Assembly: GCA_021014325.1 (NCBI GenBank)
Contig: CM037472.1
Coordinates: 31,148,234 to 31,212,233, forward strand
From: Plazaster borealis
Taxonomy: Eukaryota > Echinodermata > Asteroidea > Forcipulatida > Labidiasteridae
Length of the DNA: 64,000 bases
Direction: 5' to 3'
In this document: positions 13,901-22,593 of the stretch, one piece after another
How positions within the stretch are numbered: the first letter of the stretch is position 1
How the letters are laid out: each line of letters opens with the position of its first letter
Notes under the pieces: generated by a model
Seen by the model: the letters and a program-made list of their open reading frames with translations, nothing else
Database searches by the model: none
Told to the model about the DNA's origin: nothing
Translations under genes and position numbers: made by a program

Positions 13901-16822
13901 TATATCCTGCACAATACTCCACTCTAGGGTAACTCAACACCCAAATGTTTGGGAATTATGATAAGATTGGTATGCATGTTCCAATGGTAACGAATTCTAG
14001 AGTCTAAAAAACATCTAGGGGTTGAATTTTGCAGGATTTGGGGCTGTTAGGGCAAATTTAAGTTATCAAGCTTATTATAGCAGCTTGTTTTATTGGACAG
14101 GTCGGACGAACTGAATTTTTTAATTTATTTACAGATAAAGCAGACAAAGTCAAACAGCATCAGAAAAGGTCGGCTAAAGAACAAGAGCAAATGGTAAGTC
14201 TTCTTTCTTTCATCATGCAAACTTCTCATAATTTATGTCCAGTGCCAAAGCTACAAGATTCAGGGAGAGCCACTTCGATTGTAATTAGCTGTGGTTGGCA
14301 AACCTTGACTTGGGATTGAATATTTTATCTTAAATAGACAATTGTCGATATTAAATCTGATGAAAAATTTGCTCATCTGTTGTGTAGATTTTATGCAGAT
14401 ATTAACTTAATGATTGCTATAGATGAATGCTATAACTCAACAGTTGACTTTGTTGGGTAGGAATGTAAACCAATGATTCACTACAGCTACCTTTGGACCG
14501 TCAGTGCAGATGGTGACAGTCCTACTCCACACTCGGTCCACCGACTCCACTCCTCATTGAGTTCTTGATTGTTGTTACCCATTTCATTTTTTTCCCAAAG
14601 TGTACATTACTTGCTGATTATTATTACTGTTGTTATTGCTATAATTCTATTCTGTATATTATTTTGTTATGATTGTTCTTTGTTGGTGTTGTGGTCTTTG
14701 CTTTGCACGGTGTTCCAACACAGACCACACTATCATTCCTATTTAATCCCCTCTGATAAAGATATCACGTATCTGTTCCTTTTTGAAAAATATTTCTACT
14801 TGCCAACATCATCTCAATTTGCAGTTGATGTTGTTCGTATATGTGTTCTTGTCATGTCCATGATACTGTTGTAATATATATATCATTTCTGATCATATTG
14901 TGTTATTTTTGTTATATTAAAATGTGCTTTTTGTTTGATTGAATTTGCATAATTAAATTGAATTGACTATCAATATTATTAATTCATAGCCAACATCTTT
15001 TTAGGTTGGATCCAACTTTTTTATTTGTCATTTAAACCTTTATCATGGTTAAATTGTTCAATACACAACATTATCATCTATAGTAAATTTAATTTTTTTT
15101 GAATTAGAACACCCAAAAGGCCTTATTATTCAAAGTTTAAAATATAGAAGTTTAAATTGTACAATTACACATGTTAATTAATATAAAAGGATGACAAGCA
15201 TTGCACTCAAGTAGCCTCATTATTGGTACCATACTAGAGGTTAAAGGTCGAAATAAGGCATGGTGCTCTGACACTGTTGGCTTTTGTCGGTATTATACAG
15301 CATAGGGAACCAGACACCATCCACTTCCACTGAAAGCAATACACTCATTCTCTCTCATTGCCATTTCTTTCCGCAGGAGAGGGAAGAGGAACTGAGGGAA
15401 ATGACTCGACAGTTTCGCTACAAAGAGCAAGAGAAGAAAGAGCGTGATAGAAGCGAGAGGGCCTGGAGAGATCGCCCTCGCTCTCGTAGTCGCTCCAGAT
15501 CCCCTGAGCGCAGACGCAGTAGGCTTTCTTTGTTTAACTTTTGTTCAAGACAGAATTAGCTGCTGGCCGGACATCACTTTATTATTTTTAATTCATAATT
15601 CAAGCAATACGGGTAACATTCGAAAATGGTTTATTGGGTTGCTTTTTTTTAATGATTGCATTTTGGACTTATTGGAATGTGTTTTTTGTTTTTGTTTTGC
15701 CACCTGCTCTTTTAACATGAACAATATTTTAATATGAGAAAAGCTGACTCGTGTTGTTGAAACCAGCAGAAGCACGCAGTGGCTACATTGCCTTTGTTAC
15801 CCTGGTTGTGGGCTAGGGTGCCCCTTCAAATTCTTTCAGATGCAAGTGTCGGTTTCTCAGGAACTGATCATGTCAAGAATGAAATTCCAGAGCTCAATGT
15901 CTTTTTGGCAATAAACGTTTGGCACATTTCCAAAGTGCAATTTTATTTCTGTAAAATGCATGTGAAATTCTTGCATTTGGTTTTTATAATGAAAGTTTAT
16001 TCTAAAAACTGTGAACTTTTAGCAGTGCAATTTGAAAGCCTGAAACACATAAAATTAGCACTGTTCGATGGATTATTTTCTTTGTTTGTCTGCGTTTGCT
16101 GCATTTGTTCAAACGAGTAAAAACAAATATGAATATTGCTTTGTGTGCTCCACAGCAAGTAAACAAATTGATGCTTGTGATTAAACAGAAGTGGCATTTT
16201 CCTGTCCCTGGGAAAACCAGGCTAATTCGTTTCAGAGAAATTTGGGTGTGGTAAATTACACTAACTAGGTCAGCCTTTCCACACGTTTTGTTAAAGAACT
16301 TCTAAAATGAAAAGTCAAAATTACCAAACAAAAGATAAAACGGCCAGTGATTTGTATGTACATTTTGCATGGGGAGTAAGTTTTTCATAGTTTCCTATTT
16401 TTTGGCGTGCAAGTTTAATATGTGTTGACATGCAACGAACTTGTACATTTTGGGGTTCTAAGATTTATTCATGCCAGCAGGTGGCTATCTTTAGGTACGC
16501 TTGTCCACGTAAATGTGTGCATGTTCGGATAAATTAAATAGTGAAAATATTGCCAAGCGTCCCAACCAATTGCTTCAGTTATGCAAGATGCATGAGAAAT
16601 ATAATGTGGGCGGTGTTGTGCATCTTTGATAATCTGTAACCTTTGTGAATTTAATAGTGGGCGACAGAAACCCATCTTACGATCTTTTGATTTGTACGCG
16701 TTGTTGAGGTGGTGGTCTTTGTGTTTAATTTTGCAGGATACGGACGTGACAGATACTCACCGGATAGAAGACGCTCCAGATCCAGATCAGCGTCCCCTAG
16801 ACCTGCACGGTATAGGTATTGA
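1820..16822 (+). CDS. CLASRP: CLASRP (CLK4-associating serine/arginine-rich protein, SFRS16/SWAP2 family), 5'-truncated by the window; 11 exons
   Basis: Nuclear RS-domain protein of the splicing-regulator group; in vertebrates it binds the CLK4 kinase and affects alternative splicing. Coding exons: 1820-1974, 2355-2451, 3232-3310, 4524-4606, 5091-5318, 5922-6362, 8913-8958, 12578-12638, 14135-14193, 15377-15518, 16737-16822. All junctions have GT-AG borders, and the phases agree along the whole chain (1 carried base, then 491 codons and TGA). Family landmarks in order: KRAAIGFTYE; the acidic stretch leading to DIDINVDVDELNDEQ; YGMKPKEYIR; LERDKNEL...EEEKALYSG; RRERRMLVEKRL; SYASRDSPTY; TFITSFG; a long RS domain (exon 6); TPQERLKLKMQKALNKQ; the charged coiled segment EREEELREM; and a final RS stretch ending ARYRY, where the human protein ends HYRH. 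The N-terminal roughly 170 residues of the family are missing because they lie upstream. Extra small exons in the large introns cannot be excluded. The identification is secure. Confidence 0.93.
2355..2451 (+). CDS. CLASRP: CLASRP exon b
   Basis: Acceptor CATCAG|AT, donor ATAAG|GTAAAC. It encodes DINVDVDELNDEQKAELN then RYGMKPKEYIR, which aligns with the conserved DVDVDELNQEQ...TYGM block of the family. Confidence 0.93.
2677..3186 (+). repeat. tRNA-derived SINE, interrupted by a MITE
   Basis: The head looks like a class II (Ser/Leu-like) tRNA: box A TGGCCAAGTGGT at 2,689-2,700 and box B GGTTTGAGTCCCG at 2,922-2,934. A body follows (CCTTGAGCAAGATACTTTAC, GGTTAACCCCGGTGTTCTGG), then an ATA/AAT-rich tail. 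A family D MITE (2,725-2,894) sits between the two promoter boxes. A second, 5'-truncated copy is at 54,790-55,020. It is a retroposon within a CLASRP intron, not a functional tRNA gene. Confidence 0.75.
2725..2894. mobile_element. MITE family D, inside the SINE head
   Basis: Ends GGCCCAATTTCATAGAGCTG and CAGCTCTATGTAATTTGGCC are inverted repeats. The interior contains GGATACCAGTCACAAATT as in the other family D copies. It is a palindrome-like, non-coding DNA transposon. Confidence 0.75.
3232..3310 (+). CDS. CLASRP: CLASRP exon c
   Basis: Acceptor TTTGCAG|A, donor TTCA|GTAAGT. It encodes a charged helical segment, MLERDKNELDMQ then YKEIEEEKALYS, equivalent to the family's LRKDKEEAE...LEEEKAMYS. 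Confidence 0.93.
3943..3968. repeat. Poly-A tract (about 26 A)
   Basis: Uninterrupted A run in a CLASRP intron. The surrounding 3,330-4,120 has no recognisable gene or transposon structure. Confidence 0.8.
4122..4495. mobile_element. MITE family A
   Basis: Starts TTAAAGGCATCGTACACG and ends with the inverted form CGTGTTCAGTGCCTTTAA. The interior is shared with copies at 7,044, 18,276, 23,451, 38,004, 55,410 and 58,159. There is no coding capacity, and it lies in a CLASRP intron. Confidence 0.8.
4524..4606 (+). CDS. CLASRP: CLASRP exon d
   Basis: Acceptor TGTGTAG|GG, donor CCAAG|GTAACT. It encodes GRKSRRERRMLVEKRLLARG and then a short tail to SPP. This is the basic block GRRSRRQRRE..EKRLRGR of the family. 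Confidence 0.92.
4638..4800. repeat. MITE family G fragment joined to another dispersed repeat
   Basis: TACAGGATTGG to ACTAGAACCATTTT matches the left part of the family G copies at 23,050 and 28,048. At about 4,733 it switches to GGGAGGTCCCTGGTCTAGAATAAG, a sequence that recurs near 22,030-22,060. Probably a truncated or nested copy. Confidence 0.5.
5091..5318 (+). CDS. CLASRP: CLASRP exon e
   Basis: Acceptor TGTTCAG|T. It encodes YASRDSPTYQDYRRSRSHSS, then VTFITSFGQDKEEGEKKSEQ and SSKSVSGSDSHSRTR. The donor ACACG|GTCGGT is chosen because it leaves two bases, which the next exon requires; GTTTGT four bases further on does not fit the phase. Confidence 0.87.
5685..5835. mobile_element. Short palindromic MITE (CAGGCCTGGAATT ends)
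   Basis: Inverted ends CAGGCCTGGAATTTTA and TGTAATTCCAGGCCTA bound 150 bases of non-coding DNA in the intron before exon f. The flanks TTGTAT and ATACAA are themselves complementary. A related fragment ends near 1,005. Confidence 0.55.
5922..6362 (+). CDS. CLASRP: CLASRP exon f (main RS domain)
   Basis: Acceptor TTTCAG|A, donor AAAAG|GTATCG. A 441-base exon made almost wholly of RS, SR, RRR and SSS runs with SP/TP sites (SPPHGKHR, SPVRGRR, TPERHGTW). This is the phosphorylatable arginine/serine domain expected for nuclear-speckle localisation and CLK kinase contact. Confidence 0.92.
6664..6852. mobile_element. MITE family D
   Basis: Starts GCTCAAATTCATAGAGCTGC and ends GCAGCTCTATGAAGTGAAGC. 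The interior GGCTACCAGC and ACTGGTGGTATCCTGC match the family. Confidence 0.65.
7044..7455. mobile_element. MITE family A, with an internal duplication
   Basis: Ends TTAAAGGCACTGGACATG and GTCCAATGCCTTTAA. The segment GCCTTTTTCAGGCATCTGAAAGC occurs twice in tandem near 7,230-7,290, which explains the extra length over other copies. Confidence 0.75.
7796..7940. mobile_element. Small foldback-type element (same ends as the 51-54 kb foldback)
   Basis: TAGTCTTGTGCATATTTGAA near 7,800 is inverted by TTCAAATACGCAAGAGACTT near 7,910. GGGACCAC and GGGTCCC lie inside. The terminal motif GACTTGCACAGTCTA equals the ends of the large element at 51,324-53,797, so this is probably a miniature or deleted relative. 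Confidence 0.5.
8127..8842 (-). mobile_element. 5'-truncated non-LTR retrotransposon (CR1/L2-like RT C-terminus)
   Basis: On the minus strand two broken frames are recognisable. The first, about 8,643-8,831, contains YKYLGVIFDEELGWHEHVD, the YLGV-type block after the palm of LINE reverse transcriptases. The second, 8,226-8,555, is the weakly conserved C-terminal region. The low-coordinate end carries AATTCAATTCAATTCAATT, a short repetitive 3' tail. No endonuclease and no full RT remains, so the copy is dead. It sits antisense in the intron before CLASRP exon g. Confidence 0.65.
8913..8958 (+). CDS. CLASRP: CLASRP exon g, with tandem donors
   Basis: Acceptor TTTTGCAG|GTCAAC. It encodes STESSVGKTPGSVDK. 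Reading frame with exon h requires the donor AAA|GTCAGT after 8,958. A second donor with better consensus, GTCA|GTAAGA, lies four bases downstream and would frameshift. The call is less certain than its neighbours because the exon is short and not strongly conserved. Confidence 0.75.
10219..11277 (-). CDS. Class A (rhodopsin-like) G-protein-coupled receptor, orphan, intronless, nested in a CLASRP intron
   Basis: 352 residues with an uninterrupted frame and seven hydrophobic segments. Visible class A landmarks are GN in TM1 (N38), D67 in TM2, and C97/C172 as the probable TM3-loop disulphide. ERY (123-125) stands in place of DRY. Also present are W151 in TM4, P197 in TM5, CWTP (252-255) in TM6 and NPFIY (291-295) in TM7. 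The N-terminus is short (about 22 residues) and polar, with an N-glycosylation site at N15, and there is no signal peptide. The cytoplasmic tail is about 50 residues, Ser/Thr-rich. It has the general make-up of peptide- or amine-type receptors but I cannot assign a ligand family; many echinoderm receptors of this kind are orphans. The start is the ATG at 11,275-11,277; a second in-frame ATG follows two codons later. It should act at the plasma membrane, and it lies antisense to CLASRP. Confidence 0.9.
   Translation of the reverse strand: MEMSTISSLTSESNNNSIETSAFFYVFILLSIVGMVGNAFVSMVMLRNRSVFSSTTNKLILHQSIVDFLGSLVFFLRRFLIFTPSTVPDNILGTLYCRLWWSEWPQYGMFLTSTYNLVAISMERYLVTCQPIKHRKLFSTHRLQIIMVASWLCGWIPEAHLILITHLTNGACDAFWPSPATQAVGGVLVFLKDLLIPVSIIIFSYTKIILELHRRSAARIRDNKQDAGNMLSKANKKITKTLILVAIFFVICWTPVDINYILYNLRLNDNFVNSLVYQTTSAIVTVNICINPFIYCFTYDSFQRQAKKMMLGKCQQGTDRANRVDIMDRSTRNSTTALRNATVPTTVFAQTL
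11395..12070. repeat. Diverged direct duplication, about 180 bp units (11,395-11,577 and 11,880-12,070)
   Basis: Both units share, in the same order, TCCACCTTTACTTTC / ACCACCTTTTCCTTTC, then TAAGATCTGTATA.AGACAGCAAAGT, then TTTGAAATTAAATTAGTCAC, then GTCAGT..GGAGTAT and AACCA.CAGACCATA. Unit 2 has a small internal insertion. It lies just upstream of the GPCR start, so it could be duplicated promoter-proximal DNA. Confidence 0.65.
12578..12638 (+). CDS. CLASRP: CLASRP exon h
   Basis: Acceptor TTTACAG|AC, donor CAAC|GTAAGT. It encodes TKMTPQERLKLKMQKALNKQ, the most diagnostic short block of the family (human: TPQEKLKLRMQKALNRQ). Confidence 0.95.
12815..13796. mobile_element. Inverted-repeat element, about 980 bp, with about 120-bp arms
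   Basis: The left arm (12,815-12,935; includes GTGAGGTTAGAGACTTGTAA) is repeated in inverse at 13,672-13,796 (TTACAAGTCTCTAACCTCAT). ACACCATT and the CTCTATCT motif lie in matching positions. The interior is non-coding and hosts the telomere-hexamer element at 13,351-13,446. Probably a non-autonomous DNA transposon. Confidence 0.6.
13351..13446. mobile_element. 96-bp MITE with telomere-like core, 8-bp target duplication
   Basis: Ends GGACACCCCTATGTTCCGA and the inverse of GGTTACACCCCTATTTTCCGA surround GTTAGGGTTAGGGTTAGG. Flanks GATTATTT (13,343-13,350) and AATTATTT (13,447-13,454) fit an 8-bp target-site duplication with one mismatch, as made by hAT-type transposases. A longer copy is at 23,764-23,936. 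Confidence 0.65.
14135..14193 (+). CDS. CLASRP: CLASRP exon i
   Basis: Acceptor TTTACAG|AT, donor CAAATG|GTAAGT. It encodes HKADKVKQHQKRSAKEQEQM, which continues the QFKADKK segment of the family. Confidence 0.92.
14560..14975 (+). mobile_element. Possible LINE 3' UTR remnant
   Basis: A T-rich stretch ends with TTGATTGAATTTGCATAATTAAATTGAATTGA, a tail pattern typical of CR1/L2-like 3' ends. No coding remnant was recognised, so this is a weak call. Confidence 0.3.
15377..15518 (+). CDS. CLASRP: CLASRP exon j
   Basis: Acceptor TTTCCGCAG|GAG, donor ACGCA|GTAGGC. It encodes EREEELREMTRQFRYKEQEK then RSERAWRDRPRSRSRSRSPE. This is the charged coiled segment followed by a second RS region. Confidence 0.92.
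16737..16822 (+). CDS. CLASRP: CLASRP terminal exon
   Basis: Acceptor TTTTGCAG|GA. It encodes YGRDRYSPDRRRSRSRSASP then RPARYRY and TGA at 16,820-16,822. The short RS/aromatic tail resembles the family's end. A family D MITE pair starts 75 bases downstream, so the 3' UTR probably contains or is cut short by it. No polyadenylation signal could be assigned with confidence. Confidence 0.9.
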
Positions 16823-16896
16823 GTTATTCGGTTGGTTGACAGTGTCTTATAGTTGCAAGGCTGCAACAGAACCAATGCAAAATAAGAACAGGACCT

Positions 16897-17090
16897 GGGC
16901 CCAATTTCATAGAGCTGCTCAAGCAGAAAATATTGCTTAACAATTGTCTGCTAAGCAGAAATGGGCAGGATACCAGTCACAAATTGTACATGTGACATGG
17001 TAGTTTGGCTGGTAACCTTATTCTGTTAAGCGAATTTTTGTTTGTGCTTAGCTACTTTTTGTGCTTAAGCAGCTCTATGAAATTGGGCCC
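16897..17090. mobile_element. MITE family D, near-intact
   Basis: GGGCCCAATTTCATAGAGCT at the left is matched in inverse by AGCTCTATGAAATTGGGCCC at the right. This is the best-preserved copy in the window. It begins 75 bases after the CLASRP stop codon. Confidence 0.8.
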
Positions 17091-17285
17091 AGATTTCGTG
17101 GAGCTGCTTAAGCCGAGAATTATCCTTCACAACTTTTTCTGCTAAGCAATTATATAAGCAGGATACCAGTCACTGATCGTACATGTGAGACATTGTATTT
17201 TGGATGGTAACCTGATTCTGGTAAGCATGATTTTGTTGTGCTTAGCTACTTAATGTGTATAAGCAGCTATATGAAATTAGGCGCA
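17091..17285. mobile_element. MITE family D, diverged tandem neighbour
   Basis: Directly abuts the previous copy. AGATTTCGTGGAGCTGCTTAAG at the left is matched by AAGCAGCTATATGAAATTAGG at the right. The interior GGATACCAGTCACTGATCGTACATGTGA matches the family. From 17,286 to 18,275 nothing is recognised except C/T-rich runs near 18,050. Confidence 0.7.
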
Positions 17286-18275
17286 GGTTGTTAGTGACCG
17301 ACAAACCAATTTCTGTGCAAACTATCGAGGTTTGGGCACTTCCATGCTGCTTGTTTTCTACTGTGTCTTTTACTGTTTGAAGAATGTTGAGTTCTGAAAC
17401 ATAATAAGTGTTGCAATTGTAAATACAAGTATACACGGTATGTCCACCGATGTTCTGTGATGCAACGACTATGAAACTTGTCTATGTTTGTGGCGTGACA
17501 TCACTATAGATGTCAATGAAAAGTGCACCTAATTGTTCTTATTAATCTGCAAAGCTTTTGGCTACGCATGTTATTGAAAAAAGTGGTTTTCATTTTAAAG
17601 AATCATATACAAGGTGTTTGATAATTTGTTTTCTTATAGAGGGAATTCTCTTTCAAAATAAATACTATTTGTCATTTTTTGTTTTACTGAAATTTTCTCT
17701 CGATTTGTAGACAGCTTGAGTGTCCTTTGCTGCAGAAAAAATGCTGCACAAGAAACACTTACTGACAGCTGTAATTGCATAACTAGCCTTTCCTCCAACA
17801 GTGTGTGTAGTTTATGAAGAAAGTGCAACTAGAACCAGTTCAGATGCAAGTAGTTTTGAAGTAGTGAGGAGCATTTATGTTGGAATCAAAAGTAGAAAAG
17901 CAAACGGCCTTGTTTAGTGGAAAGCCCCCTTCTCCTACCTGGACATCTAGGAGTGAAGGAGGGAAGGTACATCCCCCTGTTTTATATTTTTGTTTTGGTT
18001 GACTGGGTGGGGAGAGGAATTGAGGTTGAGAATGAGAAATGTATCGAATCTCCCCCCCCCCCCCCACCAACAAAAGAAAGAGAAAGCACCATCATCTAAA
18101 CGTGTGGTATGAAGTTGTGGACACATTCTAATAATAATCCAGATGTAAAAGGCTAGATTATGTTACCCAAGGTGTTATCATGTTACAGGCATTCGAGTGG
18201 AAGATGTTTTATTTTCCTTTCAATTTGAACATGTAGTCTGGTGTGTGGCGGTGTGAGATACATCATTATATTGCT

Positions 18276-18653
18276 TTAAAGGCATCGTACACGTTTGGTA
18301 ATTGTCAAATACCAGTATTCTCACTTGGTGTATCCCAACATATGCATAAAATAACAAGCCTGTGAAAATTTGGGCTCAATTGGTCATCGAAGTTGCAAGA
18401 AAATGATGAAAAAAACCCCAGCCTTGTTGTACAAATTGGTGTGCTTTCAGATTGGAATAAAAACTTCTTGCAAGAAGTTTTTATTATTTTAGTGAGAAAT
18501 TACCTCTTTCTCAAAAACTACGTTACTTCAGAGGGAGTCGTTTCCTACAATGTTTTATACTATCAACAGCTCTCCGTTGCTTGTTACCAAGTAAGTTTTT
18601 ATGCTAATATTTGTTTTGAGTCATTACCATAACCACGCGTACGATGCCTTTAA
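18276..18653. mobile_element. MITE family A, reversed orientation
   Basis: The full interior of the family, reading in the opposite sense to the copy at 4,122. It runs from TTAAAGGCATCGTACACG at 18,276 to CGTACGATGCCTTTAA at 18,653. Confidence 0.8.
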
Positions 18654-18884
18654 GATCAATGTGAATCACTCATTAGATGCAATCAATTGTTTTGTGTGAT
18701 TTTCTTGCAGAACATTCATGAATAAATAAACAGAATCCCACTTTAAAAGCCCCCTTTTGTTTTCTATGATGAGACCATGGTTTGCAGGTACCGGTTGACA
18801 TATCACCAGAATATTACCAACGTGTCACCCATCAGGCCAAACAAACATAAGATGGAAATGCGTTCCTTCAAATCACGTAATCAG

Positions 18885-19078
18885 TTAGACTTGTGGACAA
18901 GTCGTTAAAAATGATTGTCGCGGTGCATGCTTTTACGCGACTACACTGCCCTCTCGCTATTACTGACTTGTGTTGTGTGTAGTGGCGAGAACAGAAGTCT
19001 CGCGACGTATAGTTGCTGAAGAGCGCGTTAACGCCTGTCACCGTGACAAAAACTTAAACGACTTGTCCACAAGTCTAA
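18885..19078. mobile_element. 194-bp MITE with perfect 22-bp terminal inverted repeats and TAATCAG duplication
   Basis: The left end begins TTAGACTTGTGGACAAGTCG and the right end is its exact inverse over 22 bases. The flanks are both TAATCAG (18,878-18,884 and 19,079-19,085), a perfect 7-bp target duplication. The interior has no coding content. The perfect ends suggest a recent insertion. Confidence 0.8.
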
Positions 19079-19454
19079 TAATCAGTGTGTTTGGTTGTCA
19101 TCACATTCATTTTTGGTGAAGTGGGATCCATATGATACTATTGAATTTTTGCAAGTGTATCCGAGTGTACTTTGAGTTGTGCAATGTTGCAGCCCTTTCT
19201 CTATGGTTGCAGTAGATGCACTGTAGGCGATACATCTCATGCCTGTTTAATTCGTGGATTGCTAACAATAAAATAACGTAGTAATCATAACTGTGAATCG
19301 TATTTGTCTTTTATCATGGTTAGTTTATGAATTAATCATCTGAACATGCAGTAGGGCGCATAGTCATGAGTGACATGTCTAAGACGAAACCGATATGTGC
19401 GCGCGTGCTCTTGTGGGTAGGTATTATACATATTCAAACCGGGAACATATAACA

Positions 19455-19925
19455 AAAGAGTACGATAGGGTCCCCGGCTGGAAAGTGAGTACAAAACCAA
19501 TGGGAGCTGTTGCTAAAACGTTGAGGTACAAAAGAAGACAATAGGGTCTTCGGTTCGGGTGAATGTCCCCAGTTGGAAAGTGTCTACAAAGCCAAAGGGA
19601 GCTGTTGCCAAAAAGTTAGTGTAAAAACAAAAGAGGACAATAGGGTCTTTGGTTCGGGTGAATGTCCCCAGTTGGAAAGTGTATGTAAAACCAATGGGAG
19701 CTGTTGCCAAAAGGTTAGTGTAAAAACAAGAGGACAATGGGGTCTTTGGTTCGGGTGAATGTCCCCAGTTGGAAAGTGTCTACAAAACCAATGGGAGCTG
19801 TTGCCAAAAAGTTAGCGAAAAACAAGAGGACAATAGGGTCTTCGGTTTGGGTGAATGTCCCCAGTTAGAAAGTGTATGCAAAACCAATGGGAGCTGTTGC
19901 CAAGAGGGACAATAGAAGGTTCCCG
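19455..19925. repeat. Minisatellite, period about 97 bp, 5 copies
   Basis: GGGAGCTGTTGC recurs at about 19,502, 19,598, 19,696, 19,793 and 19,890. Each unit carries GAATGTCCCCAGTTGGAAAG, ACAAAACCAATGGGAGCTG and GAGGACAATAGGGTCTT. The reading frames across it are repeat artefacts. Confidence 0.85.
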
Positions 19926-20199
19926 ATTGCAGGTGTTCACACGTTTGTGAGTGTGTAAAGAACGATATTTATATTCTGGGGCTGTTTCATTTGCTACGTT
20001 GCTAAAATTGCAAGTTGACAAACATGTAGATGGCCTACTTATTATGAAGCGCTACACAGTTAAAGGTCGGGTTGTGATATTCAGTGAAGGATGAAGTATT
20101 ACGTGAACATTTCCGAAATTTGAAATTGTGCTTAGATTGTGTACCAGTATCAATCCATGATAAATGAATACTTTGTTTTGTGATGCGCAAAGCCGAGAA

Positions 20200-20640
20200 T
20201 TTGATCAGTGTGTGCTACCATCAATGACCTTTGTGGCAGAAACATGGACAACAACAAAACAGTAGAGCACAAACTTTGTACAACACATAGAGCAATGGAC
20301 AGAGAAATTCTTCTTATCTCAATCAGAGACAGAAATGTACAGAAATACGAAAGTAAAAGGGAGTTACAGACACCATAAGGAAAATAAAACAGGCTAAATG
20401 GATGTGGGCTGGACACACTGCCCGGAAGAACAGATACCAGATGGACAACAAGACTAAGGAGTGGCAACCAAGAACAGGGAAGGGAGAAGAGGCAGACAAA
20501 GAAGAAGATGGAGGGATGACATAAGATGCAGGAACAGTATGGACAAGAACAGCAAGAGATAAGAATGAATGGCATTTTCACGAGGAGGGCTACCTACACT
20601 GGATGAACGCAGCCTAAATTCAAATTCAAATTCAAACCCG
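20200..20640 (+). mobile_element. Non-LTR retrotransposon 3' remnant
   Basis: The plus-strand translation contains KWMWAGHTARKNRYQMDNKT, then KEWQPRTGK.RRGRQ and RRRWRDDIR. This WAGH...W.PR...GR...RWRDD(I) signature is common at the C-terminus of LINE ORF2 proteins of the R2/RTE-like 'endonuclease-reverse transcriptase' group. A stop follows soon after, and the copy ends with a TTCAAATTCAAATTCAAA tail at about 20,617-20,637. Confidence 0.7.
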
Positions 20641-22313
20641 TCCATTTTTATTTCAACAGTAGAACTAACCAATGTTTAACATTATCGAGGATCTCTCATG
20701 CCGTAAGGTGTGAAACATTGTATCATGCAGCGATATATCAATGATTGTACACAGTATAGGTCGATGTGTGGTCAGGACATTGGCCTATAGTATTCTTTTG
20801 CAGAGCGGAAAGAAGCGAGTTGATCAACCTGATGGTTTCCACTGCTGTGCCCCACTTTGAGGGTTTATCCGGACGCGGGAAGTTCTCATAAACCAGGGCA
20901 GAATTTCCTGCAGGTAAATTCCGGGAATATTCCACCTGTTTAGACAGCTGATTTGGATTTAGTATAAAAACATTTATCTCTCTCTCTCTCAAAAATAAAT
21001 AAATAATAGGGCCTAATAATACATAAAATAAAATAAAACGTATGTCAGTGATAACTTTTAAAAATTACACATCCAAAATATAATTATGGGCTCGCAAATA
21101 AAAGTTTATTTCACATTAATCGTCGCTAACGTAAGACATTATTTGAATAAGATGCTGAATCAACGTTACTGGACCCATTTTTATAAATTGAGAATATTGA
21201 ATTAATATCAACAGCTTTTTGCGCGGAAAAAGTGTGCCAATGATAACCTTTAAAAGTTACACCCTATCATTATTGATTATAGGCTTGCAAATGAAAGTTT
21301 ATTTCCCAGTCTTCGTCGCTGATGTAAGAATTTATGCGAATAAGATGCTGAATCAACATTACAGGAAATGTTTTTATAAAATGAGAATATTAAATTAACA
21401 TCAACAGCGTTTTGTGCTTTCTTTTGTGTGTAGCCTATTATACGAACATCACATCCATGCTATCACTATCCCGTTATGTTTGCCCAATATCCGGAGATGT
21501 ATTCCGCCAAATATTTTGTCCCATTATACAAGGAAATAAAATAGAAAGGGTCTATGACCTGTGATGATTGCTTGTTTGTTTGTTTGTTTATTTGTTGTTT
21601 CGGGGGTGGGGTGGGGTGGCGGTGACATAATTCGCAGTGACTTGGGAAGGTCAGATGACGATGTCCTTTGTCTTTGAAAATCTTGGCAATATTTTAAGAT
21701 ATTTTTTAGTAATAACCACGACCTTAGAACAAGGACCATGCCACGACCCACACCAACCTACCTTGGTCGGTTTGGCGCTTGCCTAATGCGGAGCCTTGGG
21801 CACATCCCTCCCCTTGCCACGGGTGTCCAATAGGCCTACAGGCATGTTTTTTTTTTTTGGAATCTCGCCTGATTTAAGGATTTTCTGAAAACCTCCTTGA
21901 GCCTTAAAATTTTCGAGAAAGAAGTAAAACAATCGCCAAAGGGAGAAAGAAATGGTCCACATTGTGTCCAAACCTTGAGTGTTGTAATTCTGGTGATGCA
22001 CAGAGTTTGTAAACCTACTGAATTGTAACATCCGGGAGGTTCCAGGTCTAGAATAAGCCTTAGGGGGATCCAGACCCGCAAGCTATTTTTCAGGAATTTT
22101 CACATCTGTCCAATCACGTCCCTGCCAATAAGAATGGGCTTTTATACACGTTTACATGTGCTCTATTGTAGTTCACAGTGTTAATAGTCTGTGTTCGAAT
22201 GAGTGGCTATAGGGGGGATGGCCGGAACGCCGGATACTTTGTTTTCTTCAACGTTTTTGTTGCAGCCAACGACTATAGCCGAAGCCGCTTGATACGGACC
22301 CGACTTGCAGACC
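20641..22313. other. No gene recognised
   Basis: A/T-rich DNA. A loosely repeated segment occurs twice, at about 21,045-21,200 and 21,230-21,390 (AAAAGTTACAC..., GAATAAGATGCTGAATCAAC...), a diverged direct duplication. A fragment near 22,020-22,095 repeats the sequence found at 4,733-4,790. Confidence 0.5.
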
Positions 22314-22593
22314 GGGGCCATTTTCATAGAGCTGATTTTGTGCTTACTTGGCGAGTTTCCATTTCATAGCGCTGCTAACCGCAAGCAGACGAAAAGGCAT
22401 GCAAACTTTCCGGTGCTCATTGTATGAATTGAAAATGAATGACGTAACAATGCAAATCCACGGTGACCGGGCAAGCTGGCCGCCTAATGTTCTTGCTAAC
22501 CTGTGAAATACGCTTACGGTTAGGCCCTAAGCACATTTTTCTTCTAGCACGAAAATGTGCTTACCGTTAAGCAGCGCTATGAAATTGGCCCCC
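22314..22593. mobile_element. MITE family D variant, about 280 bp
   Basis: GGGGCCATTTTCATAGAGCTG at the left and CAGCGCTATGAAATTGGCCCC at the right are inverted. The interior differs from other copies and contains a second internal TTTCATAGCGCTGCTAA, so one copy may have landed in another. Confidence 0.6.

Noticed and set aside
20150..20581. 143-codon minus-strand hydrophobic frame
   Set aside because: It is the antisense of the LINE remnant whose real signature reads on the plus strand.
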